Source of the DNA: Halovenus sp.
Lineage (GTDB): Archaea; Halobacteriota; Halobacteria; Halobacteriales; Haloarculaceae
Direction of reading: 5' to 3'
Length of the DNA stretch: 15,274 nucleotides
Assembly: GCA_028274925.1 (NCBI GenBank)
Contig: JAQCNR010000486.1
Span: 1 to 15,274 of the forward strand
Shown here: positions 12,480 through 15,274 of the stretch, piece after piece
Layout: every line of letters begins with the position of its first letter
How positions within the stretch are numbered: the stretch's first letter is position 1
Translations under genes and position numbers: made by a program
Notes under the pieces: generated by a model
The model's input: only the letters and a program-made list of their open reading frames with translations
Told to the model about the DNA's origin: nothing
Database searches by the model: none

Positions 12480-13442
12480 ATGTCAGGGAACAATCGACAA
12501 GGGAATCAGGGCGGTCAGGGCGGCCAGCGTGGACAGGGTAGTCAACAGCCTCAGCAGGGTCGACAGCAGCGGGGTCAGCAACAGGGCCAGCCACCGCAAG
12601 GCCAGCGCGGCCAGCCACCACAGGGCGGCGGCCGGCCGCCACAGCAGGCCGGCGGTGGTGGCGGCGGCCGAGATATTGACATCGACACTGATGTTGTGAA
12701 AACCGTCGCCATCTGGGGCATCAGCGCCTTTGTCATCCTTGGCCTCGTGCTTGGACTGGTGCCGTTCCTGTACGGCTTCGCTGGGAACGCCAACGGAGAT
12801 ACCCAGAGCGTCAGCGCAAACTCGACACTGGCACAGGAGCGAGCAAACGAAAGACAGGTCGCAAACAACGTGGTGAACAATAACTTGGCGAATAACAACG
12901 CCAGCGCAGCAGCCGCGTACGATACGATGCAGTCACAGAACACAGTTATTCAGGAAATTCTCGCGCTCAGCCCGTATCTCGGCGTGTTTTTCGCAGGGAT
13001 TGCAGCGCTGTTGATCGGCCTCCGGAGTTCGGCCGACGAAGCGAGTCTTGCTGCTGGAATCGCACTCGCAATCGTGGTCGGGCTTGTCCTGTTCGTCGTA
13101 TTGAGTACGGTTATCGCTGGCTTCCAGTACAACAGCATGTCACAGAACGACTGGCGAAACCAGCACAACACGGACCCAGCAGACTGGAACCCATATCCGA
13201 GTAGCGACTTCAGCGGCAACGCACAGCAGACCTACCTCGACAACTACCAGAGCCAGTACGGCAAACAGCCGAGTCGGGGACTCACCTCGGCGGCGAGCGT
13301 CTCCTCAATTCGGACGATCAGGGGACTAAGTATCAGCTACGGTACAGTGTTCATCAACGCCTTGCTGTTCGGCATCGTGACGGCACTCGGGGGCGCAGGA
13401 ATCGCTGTTGCAAGCAAGCGACTCTCCGAAGTTATCGAGTAA
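12480..13442 (+). CDS. Four-helix membrane protein with Gln/Gly-rich N-terminal tail
   Basis: A 320-residue protein of unknown function. Residues 1-63 are a low-complexity tail made almost only of Q, G, R, P, N and S (QGG, QRG and PPQGQ units), without acidic residues, unusual for a haloarchaeal protein. A short acidic stretch DIDIDTD (65-71) follows. Four hydrophobic segments are visible at about 74-98, 162-181, 188-214 and 286-312. The loop between the first two is rich in Asn and Ala and holds two N-glycosylation sequons (N114-S-T and N140-A-S). The loop between the last two (215-285) is polar and aromatic. With a cytoplasmic tail, both loops would face outside, consistent with the sequons. 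ATG 12480 lies just downstream of an AT-rich promoter. It precedes the thermosome gene on the same strand but appears to be a separate unit. I do not recognise the family; a haloarchaea-specific domain of unknown function is likely. Confidence 0.8.
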   Translation: MSGNNRQGNQGGQGGQRGQGSQQPQQGRQQRGQQQGQPPQGQRGQPPQGGGRPPQQAGGGGGGRDIDIDTDVVKTVAIWGISAFVILGLVLGLVPFLYGFAGNANGDTQSVSANSTLAQERANERQVANNVVNNNLANNNASAAAAYDTMQSQNTVIQEILALSPYLGVFFAGIAALLIGLRSSADEASLAAGIALAIVVGLVLFVVLSTVIAGFQYNSMSQNDWRNQHNTDPADWNPYPSSDFSGNAQQTYLDNYQSQYGKQPSRGLTSAASVSSIRTIRGLSISYGTVFINALLFGIVTALGGAGIAVASKRLSEVIE

Positions 13443-13573
13443 CTGGCGGTATCCGTTTTTAAACGTAAATTCACTGGCTCTTGCGAACGAGTCACACGGC
13501 AAAGCGCTACCAGTACAGCCGCCGTGCGCTCAGCACACCAAAACGCTTATATAGAATCACATTCAATCAACGT
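13443..13573 (+). promoter_or_regulatory. Terminator-like element and strong thermosome promoter
   Basis: CGTTTTTAAACG (13455-13466) directly after the membrane protein stop combines a T run with a short palindrome and may end that transcript. TTATATAG (13547-13554) is the best TATA box in the window, preceded by an A-rich BRE-like AAAACG. It is centred about 24 nt before ATG 13574, so the thermosome mRNA is predicted to be leaderless or nearly so. A short inverted repeat GTGC-gctca-GCAC (13524-13536) lies upstream. Confidence 0.65.
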
Positions 13574-15262
13574 ATGATTATGTCTCAGCAGATGGGTAAC
13601 CAGCCGCTTATTGTACTTTCGGAGGAAAGCCAGCGAACGTCCGGGAAGGACGCCCAATCGATGAATATTACGGCCGGGAAGGCCGTCGCGGAGTCCGTTC
13701 GGACGACACTCGGTCCGAAGGGGATGGACAAGATGCTCGTCGACTCAGGGGGAAGTGTCGTCGTCACCAACGACGGCGTCACCATCCTCGACGAGATGGA
13801 TATCGAGCACCCGGCAGCCAACATGGTTGTCGAAGTCGCTCAGACACAGGAAGAGGAAGTCGGCGACGGAACGACAACAGCAGTCGTCATCGCCGGTGAA
13901 CTGCTCTCGAAGGCCGAGGAACTGCTCGACCAAGACATTCACGCAACAATTCTCGCACAGGGATACCGTCAGGCCGCCGAGCGCGCCAAAGAATCGCTCA
14001 CAGAGGCCGCAACTGACGTCGACGAGGACGACACCGAGTCCCTCGAAAGCGTCGCCCGGACGGCGATGACCGGCAAGGGCGCAGAGAGCGCCAAGGACCA
14101 CCTCGCCGAACTCATCGTCCGCGCCGTCCAGTCGGTCGCCGACGAGGAAGGCGTCGACACGGACAACGTCAAAGTCGAGACCGTTGTCGGCGGCTCCATC
14201 GACGAGTCCGAACTCGTCGAGGGTGTCATCGTCAACAAGTCCCGCGTCCACGACAACATGCCACAGATCAAGGAGGACGCAGACATTGCCCTGCTGGACA
14301 CGGCCATCGAAGTCCCAGAAACGGAGCTCGACGCAGAAGTCAACGTCTCCGACCCTGACCAGCTACAGGAGTTCCTCGACCAGGAAGAGGAACAGCTTAA
14401 AGAGTACGTCGACGCCATCGCCGACGTCGGCGCTGACGTCGTCTTCGCACAGAAAGGCATCGACGACATGGCCCAGCACTACCTCGCCGAAGAGGGGATT
14501 CTGGCCGTGCGCCGAGCCAAGAAGTCCGACATCGCCGCGCTCTCCCGGTCGACGGGTGCCTCGACAGTCTCGAACATCGAGGACATCACCGCCGACGACC
14601 TCGGCGAAGCCGGCTCCGTCACCGAGCAGCAGCTGGCTGGCGACGAGAAGATTTTCGTCGAAGAAGTCGAGGACGCAAAAGCAGTGACGCTCATCCTCCG
14701 CGGCGGCACCGAGCACGTCGTCGACGAGGTCGAGCGCGCCATCGAGGACGCGCTGGGCGTCGTCTCCGCAACCATCGAGGACGGCAAAGTCCTCGTGGGT
14801 GGCGGTGCACCTGAGACCGCACTCTCGCTCGAACTCCGTGACTTCGCGGACTCCGTCGGTGGCCGCGAACAGCTCGCCATCGAAGCCTTCGCAGACGCAA
14901 TCGAAGTCATCCCACGCACGCTCGCAGAGAACGCCGGGATGGACCCAATCGACTCGCTTGTCGAACTCCGCAGTCAGCACGACAGCGGCCACAGCACGGT
15001 CGGACTCGACGCCCGAGCCGGTGAAGTCGCAGATGTCGAAGGAGAGGCCGTCGAGCCGCTCCGAGTCAAAACGCAGGCTGTCGAAAGCGCAACCGAAGCT
15101 GCCGTGATGCTCCTGCGCATCGACGACGTCATCGCTGCTGGTGACCTGAAAGGTGGCCAGGGCGACGACGATGACGAAGAAGGCGGCCCAGGCGGCCCAG
15201 GCGGAATGGGCGGCGGCATGGGCGGCATGGGCGGTATGGGTGGCATGGGCGGCGCGATGTAA
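13574..15262 (+). CDS. Thermosome subunit (group II chaperonin, CCT/TRiC-like)
   Basis: A 562-residue ATP-driven folding chaperonin subunit that assembles into a double ring in the cytoplasm. Visible features: RTSGKDAQSMNITAGK (21-36), TLGPKGMDKMLVD (45-57) and NDGVTIL (66-72) of the equatorial domain; GDGTT (97-101) with the catalytic Asp98; intermediate and apical domains at roughly 150-380; and DGKVLVGGGAPE (403-414), which carries the second conserved Asp of the ATP site. The tail after 535 is Gly/Met-rich (GGM repeats), like GroEL and other haloarchaeal thermosomes. ATG 13574 fits a leaderless start from the TATA box upstream; a second in-frame ATG at 13580 would give MSQQMG. Haloarchaea usually carry two or three paralogues (cct1-3); which one this is cannot be told here. 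Heat-shock induction is typical of the family but not shown by the sequence. Confidence 0.97.
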   Translation: MIMSQQMGNQPLIVLSEESQRTSGKDAQSMNITAGKAVAESVRTTLGPKGMDKMLVDSGGSVVVTNDGVTILDEMDIEHPAANMVVEVAQTQEEEVGDGTTTAVVIAGELLSKAEELLDQDIHATILAQGYRQAAERAKESLTEAATDVDEDDTESLESVARTAMTGKGAESAKDHLAELIVRAVQSVADEEGVDTDNVKVETVVGGSIDESELVEGVIVNKSRVHDNMPQIKEDADIALLDTAIEVPETELDAEVNVSDPDQLQEFLDQEEEQLKEYVDAIADVGADVVFAQKGIDDMAQHYLAEEGILAVRRAKKSDIAALSRSTGASTVSNIEDITADDLGEAGSVTEQQLAGDEKIFVEEVEDAKAVTLILRGGTEHVVDEVERAIEDALGVVSATIEDGKVLVGGGAPETALSLELRDFADSVGGREQLAIEAFADAIEVIPRTLAENAGMDPIDSLVELRSQHDSGHSTVGLDARAGEVADVEGEAVEPLRVKTQAVESATEAAVMLLRIDDVIAAGDLKGGQGDDDDEEGGPGGPGGMGGGMGGMGGMGGMGGAM

Positions 15263-15274
15263 GCTCGGCCACAG

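Noticed and set aside
12505..12665. Repetitive GGNCAG/CCACAG DNA resembling a short tandem repeat
   Set aside because: It is in frame and simply encodes the Gln/Gly/Pro-rich tail of the membrane protein. The units are irregular and there is no CRISPR-like spacing.
15175..15260. GGCGGCATG-type tandem repeat at the right edge
   Set aside because: This is the coding sequence of the normal Gly-Gly-Met tail of the thermosome, a known family feature.

Overview
The window is haloarchaeal chromosomal DNA (class Halobacteria; genus not decidable from sequence alone). The evidence is high G+C, strongly acidic predicted proteins, several genes whose ATG lies about 26-28 nt downstream of a TATA-like element (leaderless transcripts), GGTGAT-type ribosome binding sites only at internal operon genes, and archaeal marker genes: a group II chaperonin (thermosome), the KEOPS subunit Cgi121 and the Hel308 helicase. 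It reads as ordinary core chromosome. I see no insertion sequence, CRISPR array, tRNA or rRNA.

Layout. At the left edge a zinc-ribbon protein is cut off (minus strand, 1-263). A regulatory gap with several dyad symmetries (264-524) leads into a plus-strand pair: an SCP2-type thiolase (525-1697) and, overlapping it by 4 nt, a fusion of an HMG-CoA-synthase-like domain with a DUF35 zinc-ribbon/OB domain (1694-3103). A small amphi-Trp protein follows (3148-3411) and ends exactly where the converging operon ends. That minus-strand block runs from right to left: an SPFH/stomatin membrane protein (7556-8623), then hel308 (5267-7513), cgi121 (4722-5267) and an iron-sulfur Old Yellow Enzyme-family oxidoreductase (3412-4716). 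The last three are translationally coupled. Divergent from the SPFH gene is pheA, prephenate dehydratase (8744-9562). Then come a GAF plus winged-helix regulator (9726-10589), a divergent acyl-CoA carboxylase carboxyltransferase subunit (10811-12403), a four-helix membrane protein with a Gln/Gly-rich tail (12480-13442) and a thermosome subunit (13574-15262).

Most of the set is housekeeping: protein folding, phenylalanine synthesis, tRNA t6A modification and replication-fork repair. Acyl-CoA metabolism is represented by the thiolase pair and the carboxyltransferase. The least ordinary item is the thiolase pair. The thiolase keeps its catalytic residues, but the HMGCS-like domain has no cysteine and seems to have lost all three catalytic residues while staying fused to the DUF35 module. 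It therefore resembles a scaffold for the thiolase rather than an HMG-CoA synthase. Other points of interest are a PCNA-binding-like C-terminus on Hel308 whose codons double as the cgi121 ribosome binding site, a stand-alone Fe-S flavoenzyme with altered active-site residues, and a 9-bp direct repeat at the promoter of the GAF regulator.
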